From positions 221,944 to 285,943 of the forward strand of contig JBBHKE010003555.1 of the NCBI GenBank assembly GCA_037447655.1: a stretch of DNA of 64,000 nt, written 5' to 3'. The notes below the pieces were generated by a model, which worked only from the letters and a program-made list of their open reading frames with translations, did not search any database and was not told the DNA's origin. Source of the DNA: Zygnema cylindricum (lineage: Eukaryota; Streptophyta; Zygnematophyceae; Zygnematales; Zygnemataceae). Below, in pieces: positions 44,929 through 55,945 of this stretch (positions within the stretch are counted from its first letter, which is position 1; each line of letters begins with the position of its first letter). The position numbers were made by a program, and so were the translations under genes.

Positions 44929-46262
44929 ACTTTTGCACCCGTAGTCAGATTCCCTTCTGTCAGAATTCTTTTAAGTTTAGCCGCAGCAAAGGATATGGAA
45001 ATACACGAGATGGATATTAAGACCGCCTTCTTACACAAAGAGCCTGTAGAAGAAATCTACATGAGGCAACTGGAATGATTCGTGGAAAGTGGAGAAGAAA
45101 CCAAGGTGTGCAAAATGATAAAATCACTTTATGGCCTTAAGCAAGCCCCGCCGCAATGGAACATAAAATTGAACGAATTTCAGACAGGTTTGGGATACAT
45201 TAGAATAAGTTCAAATAACTCCATATATATATTTGAGGATGAAAATGGAGTGATATTTATTGCTATTTATGTTGATGATTTGTTAGTCTTAAGCAAGTCC
45301 TCAAATAAAATTAACAAACTCAAACAGGAATCTGAGAAGTCGGTTTCACATGAAAGATCTCGGCGAAGCAAAATATATTTTGGGGGTTCAAATGGAGAGG
45401 GATAGAGGGCATAGAATTATAAGTCTCACTCAGAAAGAAGCTATCGGTAATATGCTAGAAAAATTTCAGATAGAGAAAGCAAATGGGTGTACCACTCCAT
45501 TGGATCTAAAGAAAGTATCGGACGGGAGTGAAGAGGGAGGGATATTGATTTTGAATGATAAGATGGATGAGGAAGAAAATAGGTTTATGGAAAGAATTCC
45601 TTATAGGAAAATTGTAGGCAGTTTAATTTGCTTTATGAATTGTACTCGTCTGGACATAGCTGTGGCTGTAGGCGTTCTCAGTAGAAGTCTAAATGAACTT
45701 AGAAAAAGAGACAGGGAAACAACCAAAAGAGTGATGAGATATTTGGTGGGAACAAGGGAATTATCGTTGCATTTGGGAGGGGAACACACTGACATCACCA
45801 CTTGGAGTGATGCCAGTTATGGGGATGTGCCTTTGAGACGATGTACAACTGGATATGTGTTGCACATTGGATTTGGTGCATGTTGTTGGAGTAGCAAACA
45901 GCAGAAGGTAGTTGCTCAGTCCACTATGGAGGCTGAATACATGGCTTCATGTGCTGCCACTAAAGAATTAATGTGGGTAAAATCTCTACTCGAATAACTT
46001 GGGTTCATGAAATCTGGGACTCAGAATGTCTTTTGTGATAAACAAGCTGCTATCTCTATCGCAACTAATCCAAAACACATTTCAAAGCTAAATATATGGA
46101 TATAAGACTAAGCTTTGTCAGAGAGAAGGTTGAGAATAAAATAATTAAATTGGTTCATAAAAGTGATAAAGAGATGATTGCAAACATGATGACAAAATCG
46201 GTACCTTCTCCTAAGTTAAAATTTTGCAGAGAAAATTGTGGACTTAAATTAAAAGTTGACTA
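44929..46262 (+). pseudogene. Copia RT and RNase H, element I
   Basis: RT continues with TFAPVVRFPSVRILLSL, MDIKTAFLHKE, a TGA at 45076, SLYGLKQAPPQW and intact YVDDLLVLSKS (near 45270). A frameshift near 45340 leads into ORF 45350-45997: GEAKYILGVQME, CTRLDIAVAVG, WSDASYGDVP, STMEAEYMASC. A TAA at 45995 and another frameshift near 46080 break RNase H, which ends FCRENCGLKLKVD. Confidence 0.8.
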
Positions 46263-46276
46263 AGAATTAAAAGGAG

Positions 46277-47181
46277 TGTTGAAAAGAAGTAATTAATAAT
46301 TACTTCTTAATTTAGACTCTAGAGTGAAGAGAGAGAGAGAGAGAGTCACCATCGTTGCCGCCATAGTGAGAATGAAACAGGCAGACAGGTAAACATATTA
46401 AGAGATTGCCAAAATATTACCCTAAACCATATTTGAACCTAGGTCTACGAAGTACTACATAGACGTATGCCTTAACCATTATGGCGTTAACGAAATGATA
46501 CACGTATTCAGTTCGTTATGTATTTAAAGTGTTAAACAAAACGTCACTTTCATTAAAGCAGACCAAAATTGACGAAACGACATCTATAGTCAAACGGCGC
46601 TCGCGGGCGCGAATCTAGCCGTGTAAAATACACGATCGGACAAACGTCGTCGCCCCCGCCGAACCCAAATGAATATTTGGCGGCTTTCAAACATAGCAGC
46701 GCGCGGTTCTATGTGGAGCCACATCATTGGACACCGTAAAGGATGGGAGGAGGAACGATGACTCTCATGTTGACAAGTGTCAACCAGAAGGCCATATTGT
46801 ATAATGGTCGTACAAGAAGTACAATCGGCCACTGTTCCTTCTTATACTATATACTCTTTTGATTGGCCAAAAGTAGAGTAGTAAGTAGTTGTGAGTAGGA
46901 GTTAACGGACTTAGCGTTTTCGAGGCGCCTTTATCCAGGTGACATTTTGTATTTATAGGCCATCTTTGGCCAGCCATAACTTACTGCTCAGGGGAGCAAA
47001 TTCAGTGATTTTTTTTGCGTTTGACTCAGGGAAGTCTTCTCCTCACAAGGGTGAGGGTGGTTAGAATATTTGTGTGGCTGGGTGGCACTTATTTAGTGGG
47101 AAAGTCAAAGGGTCAAATATTATCCTAGAGGCTTTACATATGCTGCTCATTCTGTGGGTTAATAAAGACCACAAAATTACA
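46277..47181 (+). mobile_element. 3' LTR of element I
   Basis: TGTTGAAAAGAAGTAATTAATAATTAC...CACAAAATTACA, 905 bp. TATTTATAGG near 46950 is a good TATA box; hairpins GCTCAGGGGAGC and CCTCACAAGGGTGAGG follow at once. GTAC motifs are fewer than in the other LTR subfamilies. Confidence 0.85.
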
Positions 47182-48656
47182 AAGAATACTTGAGAGGTGA
47201 GGGAGTTCAGCATGAGAAAATTGTACCACATTACCCGGTACAAAATGGGGTAGCTCAGAGCTTGAACGGAACACTATGAGATAGTAAATGCAGTTTGTTG
47301 GCCGACAATAAAATAAGAAAGAAATTTTGGGCAGAAGCCATAAATTGTGCCAACTACATTAGAGTCCTTACCTCAACCCTAAAAGGAATCACACCTTATG
47401 AGAGATGGGTTAGAAGGAAACCGGATATCTCTCACCTTCAAGTATTTAGTAGCCAAGTTTACAGTCTTGACACGGATAGGAAAAACTGGAAACTAGATGC
47501 TAAGGGAAAACCTAAACACTTTGTACGATATGATGAGGATGTTAAGGGATATAGAGTCTACGACTTAGCAAAAAAATATATCATTCTGGTCAAACACCTA
47601 GTTGTCATGGATGAAGGGAAGTCATTTGACCCCTTAAAATATACTAAGAAGATAAGAATCAGATTTGAGTCCGAAAGTGAGGAGAACTCGGTCGTTCCCG
47701 GAAAGGACATGAGTGAAACAGTGATTGCAGATTCAGGGGAGATCCAAGATACAGTGGTCCCACCCGAAACCTCACATTTTCCTATGGACTTCGAGTAGAC
47801 AGAAGAGGAGGAATCGGAATCGCCTTCCCGGAATAGGGGAGTTGGTGGGACAGTAAGGAGAAATCCAAGACTTCCCTCCATTCCAGCTTTTGAGTTTGGG
47901 GGAGGGAGAAGGAGCAGCAAAAGGATACACGAAAAATAGGCCGGTCATAAGGTAACTAAGCTCTCTCACCTAGATGAGCCTCAGTCATACTCGGAGGCAC
48001 TGAACAGTCCGGAGAAAGACAGATGGATTAGAGCGGTAAATGATGAGATGGCCTCCATCATGGAAGCAAATACTTGGGAACTAGCAGACTGTCCTCCAAA
48101 CAGAAAAACTGATTGGCTGTAAATGGGTGTTTAAACTAAAACTGAACCCAGATAATACCATTGAGAGATAAGGTACGACTACTAACAAAGGGGTTCACCC
48201 AAAAGGAGGGGATTGACTATGAAGAGACTTTTGCCCCAATTGTTCGGTTCCCATCAGTAAGGATCCTCCTCAGTCTAGCAGCAACAAAAGATTTAGAAAT
48301 ACACCATATGGATATTTACACCGCTTTTCTCAATGGTGAGTTAGAGGAAGAAATTTTCATGCGCCAACCAGAGGGATTCGTGGAGGAAGGAGAATAGAGC
48401 AAGGTTTGCAGGCTCATAAAGTCCTTATATAGGCTGAAGCAGGCTCCGCGACAGTGGAATAAGAAACTAGATGAGTTTCTCACCGGTCTGGGATTTATCC
48501 AGATAAGCTCTAACCATTCTATCTATATGTTTCAAGATGAGAACGATGTGATTGTTATTGCAATTTATGTGGATGATCTGCTGGTGTTAATTAAGTCTTT
48601 GGAAAATATAAATAAGTGAAAGAAAGATTTTAGATGCAAATTTGTTATGAAGGATT
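47182..48656 (+). pseudogene. Copia integrase to RT, fragment L first part
   Basis: Starts within integrase (EYLRGEGVQHEKIVPHYPVQNGVAQ), then the C-terminal module GYRVYDLAKKYIILVKHLVV, an acidic linker, RT motifs [56 protein letters not shown] and AIYVDDLLVL. Stops at 47277, 47796, 47938, 48121 and others. It is closely related to fragment C (8131-10342), including the SEENSVVP linker. It ends at MKD (ATGAAGGATT), where element M is inserted, and resumes at 55946. Confidence 0.8.
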
Positions 48657-49003
48657 TGTATTTCTGTGACCTCCATTGGTACACAAAATGTCTAGCTTTT
48701 ATGAAGCCTCTAGGATAATATTTGCACTTTTGACTTTGGCAATTAATAAGTGCCACCCTGGCACGCAAAAACGCTGACCGACTACACCCCTCTGTAGGGT
48801 GGACTCTGTTGAATCCGCTGCAAAAAGAATCACTGAATTTGCTCACCTAAGCATTAAATTATGGCTGTTCAAAGACAACGCATTTATACAGATGGCCTCT
48901 GGGAGAGAGGACTTTCAAAATTTTGTCTATGTCTTGAAAACCTCCTAATAGCTACTCTAAACCAATCAAAAATAAAGTACTCTAATTATTGTACATACAA
49001 AGT

Positions 49004-49625
49004 GATAAAAAGATAACCAAAATAAATAGCAGATACACCACAGCGGAAGCAAGATAAAAGACAACAAAGAAATCCGGCAAAAGATCATATATTTCACCGG
49101 AGGCTTTTTCCCCTCCAATAATACAAACTCTGATCACCCTACATAATTTGTGATACTTTCCCCTCACACACACTTCCACTAAATACCCTCTACATAAACA
49201 AATAACAAATACAAGTAGAAGCAATACTAAACATAATAACTTAACTAAAGATGACCAGGTTCACGCAAAGATGCGCCGGCCATAGTCTACAGCTCCTGAG
49301 CAAACTCAAGCTAACCTTCCAGAATTCTCTCTCTGTAAGCCGAAACAGAATGTGGCAGAATCGATGCAGTATCGTTGCAGTATCGGCCGTACAAAAGTCC
49401 TACTGCTTCGCCGTACACATTGAATATTTCCGGTGAAGCGAATCGCGTCGCACTTCGCCAACATTGAACCAAATCGCTAAACGTCCGATTCACTTGAAAC
49501 ATCAAGTACCGAAAGTACAGTACCGAAAAGTACACAAATAAAGTACTAACGAAACAAACATAGAACCGAACCAAGACATTAAACGGCGCGATTTCCGCAG
49601 ACGCCGATTCGCCCAATATCCTAAC
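49004..49625. mobile_element. Unclassified 622-bp insertion, 7-bp target duplication
   Basis: The 5' LTR of M lacks this segment (55140-55146 is continuous), while the 3' LTR has it between two ACAAAGT copies (48997-49003 and 49626-49632). Ends GATAAAAAG and CATTCGCCC-like/CCTAAC show no terminal inverted repeat or TG...CA. A GGAGGCTTTTTCCCCTCC hairpin lies near 49099-49116, and many GTAC sites near 49390-49550. The 7-bp duplication would suit a SINE/LINE-type retroposon, but no poly(A) is evident. Confidence 0.75.
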
Positions 49626-49869
49626 ACAAAGTACACCAGCCGGCGTACTTTATGTACGGATATATTCTGCACCACTTCCGGTCTGCCACGTGGCTAATAG
49701 GTCAACATCATTCTGTCCTTTTTCTCTTCCGACATCCTATAAGATGATGCCACGTGTCATTTCCTTCCATTTCGCCGAGCTACTCCCAGATAATCGTTCT
49801 GGCATACAGGCACTCACGCGTGCTGTCTGTTCTTTTTCCGGCGATCAATTTCAGCCGTTCGATCTGACG

Positions 49870-49960
49870 GCACGCCGAATAAATGTTGATCGTTGAAATT
49901 CACCGGTCAATGTTCCGTGTTGACCGTTGAATTTCGACGGTCAACATTCCGTGTTGACCA
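49870..49960. repeat. Repeated GTTGACC / GGTCAAC motifs in LTR M
   Basis: TTGATCGTTGAAATTCACCGGTCAA, GTGTTGACCGTTGAATTTCG and GTCAACATTCCGTGTTGACC alternate, creating W-box-like TTGACC cores on both strands. The same array is in the 5' LTR near 55395-55475. Confidence 0.7.
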
Positions 49961-50174
49961 ATTGAAATTCCTTTGTCCTTTGCGAGCCGTCGATCGCGAC
50001 ATTTAATTTCGTCCGTCGAAATCAAATGTTGTTTCATTTATTTCGTGCGGTACTGCATTTCGTGCGGTACCACATGTTCCATGTTTCGTTTCGTTTTGTA
50101 AGTCGTTAAAAGGAATATGTCGCTGTGTTGTTTTTAAATACTTATCAAAAAGAATAAACGTATCAATTTATCAA

Positions 50175-50265
50175 GCCCTAATGGATAAGGCGGACGTCCA
50201 ATCGCACATCTTTGTTTGGAGGTCACAGGATCAAATCCCGTCTGTTGCAACCTAACTTTAGTTTT
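50175..50265 (+). other. tRNA-like segment antisense in the LTR of M (A-box, B-box, T-run)
   Basis: GCCCTAATGGATAAGG (50175-50190) resembles the D-arm/A-box of tRNA-Arg, and GGATCAAATCC (50228-50238) resembles the B-box GGTTCGANTCC. TTTT follows at 50262. The acceptor stem does not pair, so it is not a working tRNA gene. The block recurs at 55686-55760 and, weaker, in every LTR subfamily here. Confidence 0.45.
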
Positions 50266-50440
50266 GCATGAGCCTTGTCTTCTGCCTATCTTCTTGCCTT
50301 GTTTTCTGCCTATCTTCTCATCTGTCTGAGGCAGCCATGGCTGGCTGTCATTTCTCAGTGACTACGAAAAGTATGAGAACTGTAGGATCCAAAAAAAAGG
50401 TAGAATATAAACTATCACTTTTCAACACTCCCCTTATTTT

Positions 50441-51355
50441 CTAATCTATCTTTTCCTTCAGTCCACACTTCTCCCTACAAAATGTTAATTTGGGAGAAGG
50501 AACGGGCTTAGTCATCATATCTGCTACCATCTCTCCATCTGGTCTATATTTCAAACTAATTATTTTATTCTCAACTTTCTCTCTAACAAAGCTCAAACGA
50601 ATGTCCATATGCTTTGCTTTAAAGTGATGCTTAGGATTTGTTGCAATTGCAATCGCAGCTTGATTGTCACAAAATATCTTTTGCACTCCACTCTTCATAA
50701 ATCCCATTTCTTAAGGGAAATATTTCACCCACATCAATTCTTTCACAGCTGAAAAAGAGGCCATATATTCAGCCTCCATAGTGGACTGAACAATCACCAT
50801 TTGTTGCTTGCTGCTCCAACAGCAAGCCCCATTCCCAACATAGAACACATACCTAGAAGTACACCTTCTTATCGGAGCATCCCCATAACTGGCATCACTC
50901 CAAGAGGTGATGTCAGTATTATCCCCTCCCAAATGCAACCATAGATCTCTTGTTCCTATCAAGTACCGCATGACCCTTTTGGCCGCTTCCCAATCTTTCT
51001 TTCTAGGATCATTCAAACTCCTACTTAATACTCCCACAACTGGTGCAATATCAGGACGAGTACAGTTCATAAAATAGATCAAACTACGGACAACCTGTTT
51101 GTACGGAATAGTTTGCATGAACTTGCTTTCCTCATGCCCTAACTCATTATCCAAGATCAAGACTCCCTCTTTTGAGCTCCCTTTATTTCCTTTCTTTAAG
51201 TCCATGGGAGTTGTACAACTATTTGCTTTATCCATCTGAAATTTTTCAAGCGTATTTCCTATTGCTTCCTTTTGAGTTAGTCGAATTGTTTTCTTCTCTC
51301 TATCTCTTTCCATCTGAATTCCCAAAATGTACTTTGCCTCTCCCAAGTCCTTCAT
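50441..51355 (-). pseudogene. Copia RT C-terminus and RNase H, element M
   Basis: ORF 50711-51355 begins MKDLGEAKYILGIQME and holds SCTTPMDLKKG, RPDIAPVVGVLS and the RNase H start WSDASYGDAP, QSTMEAEYMAS. A stop/frameshift near 50710 separates ORF 50441-50707: GVQKIFCDNQAAIAI, KHMDIRLSFVREKVE, ADMMTKPVPSPKLTFCREKCGLKEK. All four expected RNase H acidic motifs can be seen. Confidence 0.85.
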
Positions 51356-52128
51356 TTCAAATCTACTATTTAGATCTTTTTTCAGCCTATTAATTTTACC
51401 ATTGACTTACTTAAAACAAGCAAATCATCCACATAGATAGCAATGAAAATTATACCTTCCTCATCCTCAAATAGATAGATGGAATGATCCAAAGTGATTC
51501 GGATATATCCCAAACTCGTCAAAAACTGGTCCAGCTTCTTGTTTCATTGACGTGGAGCTTGCTTTAGTCCATAAAGTGATTATATCAATCTGCACACTTT
51601 ACTTTCTTCTCCCTTCTCAACAAACCCTTTCAGCTGTCGCATGAAGATCTCTTCTTCTAATTCCGCTTGTAAGAAAGCGGTTTTAATTTCCATCTGGTGC
51701 ACTTCCATGTCTTTCGCTGCCGCTAGACTAAGTAGAATCCGGACGGAGGGAAATGTAACAACCGGAGTGAAGGTCTTCTCATAATCGATTCCCTCCTTCT
51801 GTGTGAACCCCTTTGCCACTAATATGGCTTTGTATGGCTCAATAATGTTATCTGGGTTGAGTTTCAACTTAAATACCCACTTATATCCTATCGGCTTTCT
51901 GTCCGGAGGACAATCCACCAACTCCCATGTGTTTGCTTCCATAATAGAAGCCATCTCATCATTAATGGTTGTCACCCATCTACTACTTTCCGGACTATTA
52001 ATTGCCTTTGAGTAAGTCTGGGGTTTGCTAAAATGTGACATCTTAGTTACCTTATTGTTCACTTGCCTCTCTTGAAGTCTCTTGCTACTTCTCTTTCCTC
52101 CTTCAAACTCTGATGCTGGGATGGAGGG
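51356..52128 (-). pseudogene. Copia reverse transcriptase, element M
   Basis: ORF 51580-52062 carries SSRWVTTINDEMASIMEANTWELVDCPPD, YKWVFKLKLNPDN, TFTPVVTFPSVRILLSL, MEIKTAFLQAELEEEIFMRQ. Downstream the stop at 51580 interrupts before SLYGLK. YVDD is intact near 51425-51440. A frameshift near 51400 follows. Confidence 0.8.
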
Positions 52129-53419
52129 TTATCTCGGATTTCTTCGAACGACTTCATCTTCTCCCCTATCCGTGGAGTCCATCTCCGGACGTTCATCATC
52201 CATTTCCTGTCTTTCCTCAGTTTGAATTGGAGGTAGTGTCTCTAAGAGAGGATCACTCTCGGTAAGATTTTTCCCTTCCTCTGCAAGGTCAGGTTGAACC
52301 GTAGTTTGGTTAGAAGAATCTGAATCTAACTCATTTTCTGATTGAATTCTAATTTTGACCGGTTTAGTGTACTTAAAAGGATATATGAACTTTCCTTCGT
52401 CCATGACTACCAAGTGTTTTATTAGAATTATGTCTTCTTTTCCGAGATCATTAACACTATACCCCTTTACATTTTCATCATACCCTAGTAAGTATCCCGG
52501 CTTTCCTCTAGCATCTAACTTCCAATCAGATTTTTCTGTGTTTAGACTAAACACTTGACTTCCAAACACCTTTAATGTGAAATAATAGGTTTTCTCCCGG
52601 TCCATCTTTCATAAGGTGTTTCGCCTTTTATGGCCGAGGAAAAGACTCTATTTTTGAGATAGTTAGCACAATTCATAGCCTCTGCCCAAAAACTTTTCCT
52701 TATCTTTTTATCTGTCAACCTACTACGGGCACTATCACTTAATGTCCGATTTAGTCTCTCGGCTACACCATTTTGTTATGGGTTCTTTGGGACAATCTTT
52801 TGGTGTTGAGCCCTTTCCTCTTTCAAGTAATCCTCAAATTCGTTAGAAGTGAATCCCCCCCCATTATCACTCCTCACTCTCTTTATAGGTGTCTCATGAA
52901 GCTTTTCACTCCATGCTTTATACTTCTTAAAATAAGTCGAAGCCTCAGATTTGTTTTTCAAGAAATAGACTATAGAGTATCGAGACCAATCATCGGTGAT
53001 AGTAAGCATAAATCTTTTCCCTCCAACTGATGACACTTTGGCCGGTCCCCATATGTCAGTATGAACTAAATCTAAGACCTTTTCACCCTTATATGTTGCG
53101 GCTTTCGGAAAAGGCAATCTGTGGGCCTTTCCTTGAGCACACCCACTACAGTCATCCAAAGTCTCATTGTCACCAAAATGTATTCCCTCAACTACACCCA
53201 TCTTTTTCAATTATTTTAATCTATCTAGATGCACATACCCCAATCTTTTATGCCACATCATCAAATCACTTACACCAACATATTAAACTCCTATCTTTCC
53301 ATTACTCAAATTCAGCCTAAACATTCCTTGGCTACCCTTTTCGGCTGTGAAGCACACTTCATTCTCATAGCTAGTAATAAAGACTATTTTCTAAGTATAA
53401 GTCTCAAAACCCTTATCAT
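52129..53419 (-). pseudogene. Copia integrase, element M
   Basis: The zinc domain lies near 53110-53270 (LGYVHLDRL...CSGCAQGKAHR). ORF 52776-53210 contains HTDIWGPAK, DWSRYSIVYFLKNKSEA and SDNGGGFTSNEF (GGEY changed to GGGF). ORF 52129-52605 holds the C-terminal module and acidic linker. A stop after KNP (near 52776) separates the two. D, D and E residues are mostly kept. Confidence 0.8.
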
Positions 53420-54782
53420 CTAGACCGACGTAGAGATAAGATTATTATTAAGAATGAAAATAACATCAGAGAAAGTGACTATTGATGTCTTACCATCATC
53501 TAAGACTCTCATATCCACTGATCCCAATGAATTAGTGGTCACTATTCTCCCATACATATACTCTATCTCTACAGTAGGGATCTTTCTTATTTTGGTAAAC
53601 AATGGTTTTTCTCTACACATATGCATAAAGGCTTTTGAATCAATGATCCATCCTTCTTCAGGAGCTTGTTTCACCCCACCGAAAGCAGACTTTTGCCTCC
53701 TTGGAATCTCTGGCTCACCTTTCACCTCTAACTCCTCGTTGAGGAGAAGTTCTCCATCGTCATCATTGGAATCCTCCACCATGACTTGTGTTGCCACAAA
53801 TTCCTTCTTTTTCCTTGCGGTTGGTTTTCGAATCGGTACCTCTTTCAATCTTAACTCCGTCAACCTGGTGCACTCCGCCATGTAGTGTCTCGGCTTCTTA
53901 CAAAAATGGCAAAGCCCCTTCGGAGCCCTTAGTCCAGATCCGTCATGGTTTCCTCTTCCTCCTCCACCAAAGTTCCCATAAGGTTTCTTCGAATCCTTAT
54001 CCCCCAAGTTAGTACCAGCAACCAATGCTTGAACACTCTTTCGTCCTTTATGAATTTCAATTGTGCTTTCTCGAACCAAAATCATCCCCACAACGGAGTT
54101 CCAGATCCAAAGATGATTTGACAAATCCTGAAACCTGTTAACAATGTTCTCATATTCATCTGGGAGTTTCATTAACAAAGTATTCACCTTCTCTTTTTCA
54201 ATCTCCCTTTTCCCTGCACTCTCCAACTCCATGAATAACCCAGCCAAGTCATTACAAAAATCTAGCATTTTTCCCCCTTTGTATACATACGCCTGTACCT
54301 TCTGATCCGCCAACTTCTGCTACTGAATCGTACCACTCTTGTAATTGTTGACAAGAGCTTCCCACAACTTGTCTGCCCTATCTACATGAAGATGAGGCGT
54401 AGCCAGTTCTTGAGTGAGACGCCCGAGAATAAAATGAGTCGCCATGGTACTTTTGAAATCCCAGATTTCACTTTCATTAGCTTCGGTTTTCTGAACATCC
54501 GTTACCGGAACCGTTCCAGTAGCCATCGGTATGATTTCCTCGTTTCCCTTCCCCTTCCCTGTGTTTGACGCCATGCTTTCCCCAACATCCTCTACCCCCT
54601 CTGCCCCTGCAGATTCTCCTGTGTATCGAGATCCTTCAAACCTTGGTGGAACTCCCAATCTAGTGGATGGTCGACGCACACGTCCACTCACAATGCCCCA
54701 TAGTCGTTTTTCAAAAAATGCACCCCTCAACATGGTTTCTCAATAAATAAACCTTGTTCAATTGAAAATGGGCACCCTAGAG
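53420..54782 (-). pseudogene. Copia gag and protease, element M
   Basis: Gag reads from the PBS as GPPSRVPIFN, TGA, then Met at 54733 (MLRGAFFEKRLWGIVSGR). Capsid motifs are THFILGRLTQELATPHL and, after one TAG near 54314, LADQKVQAYVYKGGKMLDF and LLMKLPDEYENIVNRF. The knuckle CHFCKKPRHYMAEC is intact (53880-53925). The protease site is DSKAFMHMC in place of DSGASMHMC, so likely inactive. It is the least broken gag-PR unit in the window. Confidence 0.85.
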
Positions 54783-54796
54783 GGTGGGCCTATAAC
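54783..54796 (-). promoter_or_regulatory. Primer-binding site of element M
   Basis: On the minus strand GTTATAGGCCCACC, one base different from the 14-base half-tRNA match, one base from the LTR end. The CACCC-TCTA-GGGTG hairpin is perfect. Confidence 0.75.
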
Positions 54797-54797
54797 T

Positions 54798-55940
54798 TGT
54801 AACTCTGTGACCTCCATTGGTACACAGAATGTCCAGCTTATATCAAGCCTCTATGATAATATTTGCACTTTTTAATTTGGCAATTAATAAGTGCCACCGT
54901 GGCACTCAAAACCTTTGACCGACTACACCCTTGTGTAGCCTGGACTCCCGAGAGTCCGCTGCGAATAGAATCACTAAATTTGCTCACCTAAGCATTAAAT
55001 TATGGCTGTTCAAAGACAACGCATTTATACAGATGGCCTCAGGGAGAGAGGACTTTCAAAATTTTGTCTATGTCCTGAAAACCTCCTAATAGCTACTCTA
55101 AACCAATCAAAAATAAAGTACTCTAATTATTGTACATACAAAGTACACCAGCCGGCGTACTTTATGTACGGATATATTCTGCACCACTTCCGGTCTGCCA
55201 CGTGGCTAATAGGTCAACGTCATTCTGTCCTTTTTCTCTTCCGACATCCTATAGGATGATGCCACGTGTCATTTCCTTCCATTTCGCCGAGATACTCCCA
55301 GATAATCGTTCCGGCATACAGGCACTCACGCGTGCCGTCTGTTCTTTTTCCGGCGATCAATTTCAGCCGTTCGATCTGACGGCACGCCGAATAAATGTTG
55401 ATCGTTGAAATTCACCGGTCAATGTTCCGTGTTGACCGTTGAATTTCGACGGTCAACATTCCGTGTTGACCAATTGAAATTCCTTTGTCCTTTGCGAGCC
55501 GTCGATCGCGACATTTATTATCGTCTGTCAAAATCAAATGTTGTTTCATTTATTTCGTGCGGTACTGCATTTCGTGCGGTACCACATGTTCCATGTTTCG
55601 TTTCGTTTTGTAAGTCGTTAAAAAGAATATGTCGCTGTGTTGTTTTTAAATACTTATCAAAAAGAATAAACGTATCAATTTATCAAGCCCTAATGGATAA
55701 GGCGGACGTCCAATCGCACATCTTTGTTTGGAGGTCACAGGATCAAATCCCATCTGTTGCAACCTAACTTTAGTTTTGCAGGAGCCTTGTCTTCTGCCTA
55801 TCTTCTTGCCTTGTCTTCTGCCTATCTTCTCATCTTTCTGAGGCAGCCATGGCTGGCTGTCAATTCTCAGTGACTACGACAAGTATGAGAACTGCAGTAT
55901 CCCAAAAAAAAGGTAAAATATAAGATATCACTTTTCAACA
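54798..55940 (-). mobile_element. 5' LTR of element M
   Basis: TGTAACTCTGTGACCTCC to CACTTTTCAACA, 1143 bp. It shows the uninterrupted state of the site that holds the 622-bp insertion in the 3' LTR. GTAC cluster 55117-55170, G-box GCCACGTGGC (55198), second GCCACGTGTCATTTCC (55261), tRNA-like block 55686-55760. Confidence 0.9.
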
Positions 55941-55945
55941 GGATT

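Larger units (their letters stand above)
34507..47181 (+). mobile_element. Copia element I, split by nested element K
   Basis: Parts are the 5' LTR 34507-35406, PBS, gag to 36615, then from 43082 protease, IN, RT, RNase H, polypurine tract AATTAAAAGGAG (46265-46276) and 3' LTR 46277-47181. Without K (36616-43081) it is about 6.2 kb. The LTRs (about 900 and 905 bp) are a distinct subfamily shared with B. Outer flanks (TTGTC and AAGAA) do not match. Confidence 0.85.
48657..50427 (-). mobile_element. 3' LTR of element M with a 622-bp insertion
   Basis: TGTATTTCTGTGACCTCC to CACTTTTCAACA. Contains hairpins, CCAATC box, GTAC cluster (49632-49660), GCCACGTGGC G-box (49686), repeated GTCAACATTCCGTGTTGACC units (49870-49960), the tRNA-like block (50174-50265), and AGGCAGCCATGGCTGGC. 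Confidence 0.85.
48657..55940 (-). mobile_element. Copia element M, complete, nested in L with perfect target duplication
   Basis: GGATT flanks both sides (48652-48656 and 55941-55945). LTRs are 48657-50427 (3', carrying a 622-bp insertion) and 54798-55940 (5', 1143 bp). After removing the insertion and its duplicated site the 3' LTR is 1142 bp. Long stretches of the two LTRs look almost identical, so this is a fairly recent insertion. Gag-PR is nearly open; pol has several lesions. Confidence 0.9.

Noticed and set aside
50170-50250. A true tRNA-Arg gene
   Set aside because: The A- and B-box-like blocks are good, but the 7-bp acceptor stem and the T-stem do not pair, and the same block occurs inside every LTR.
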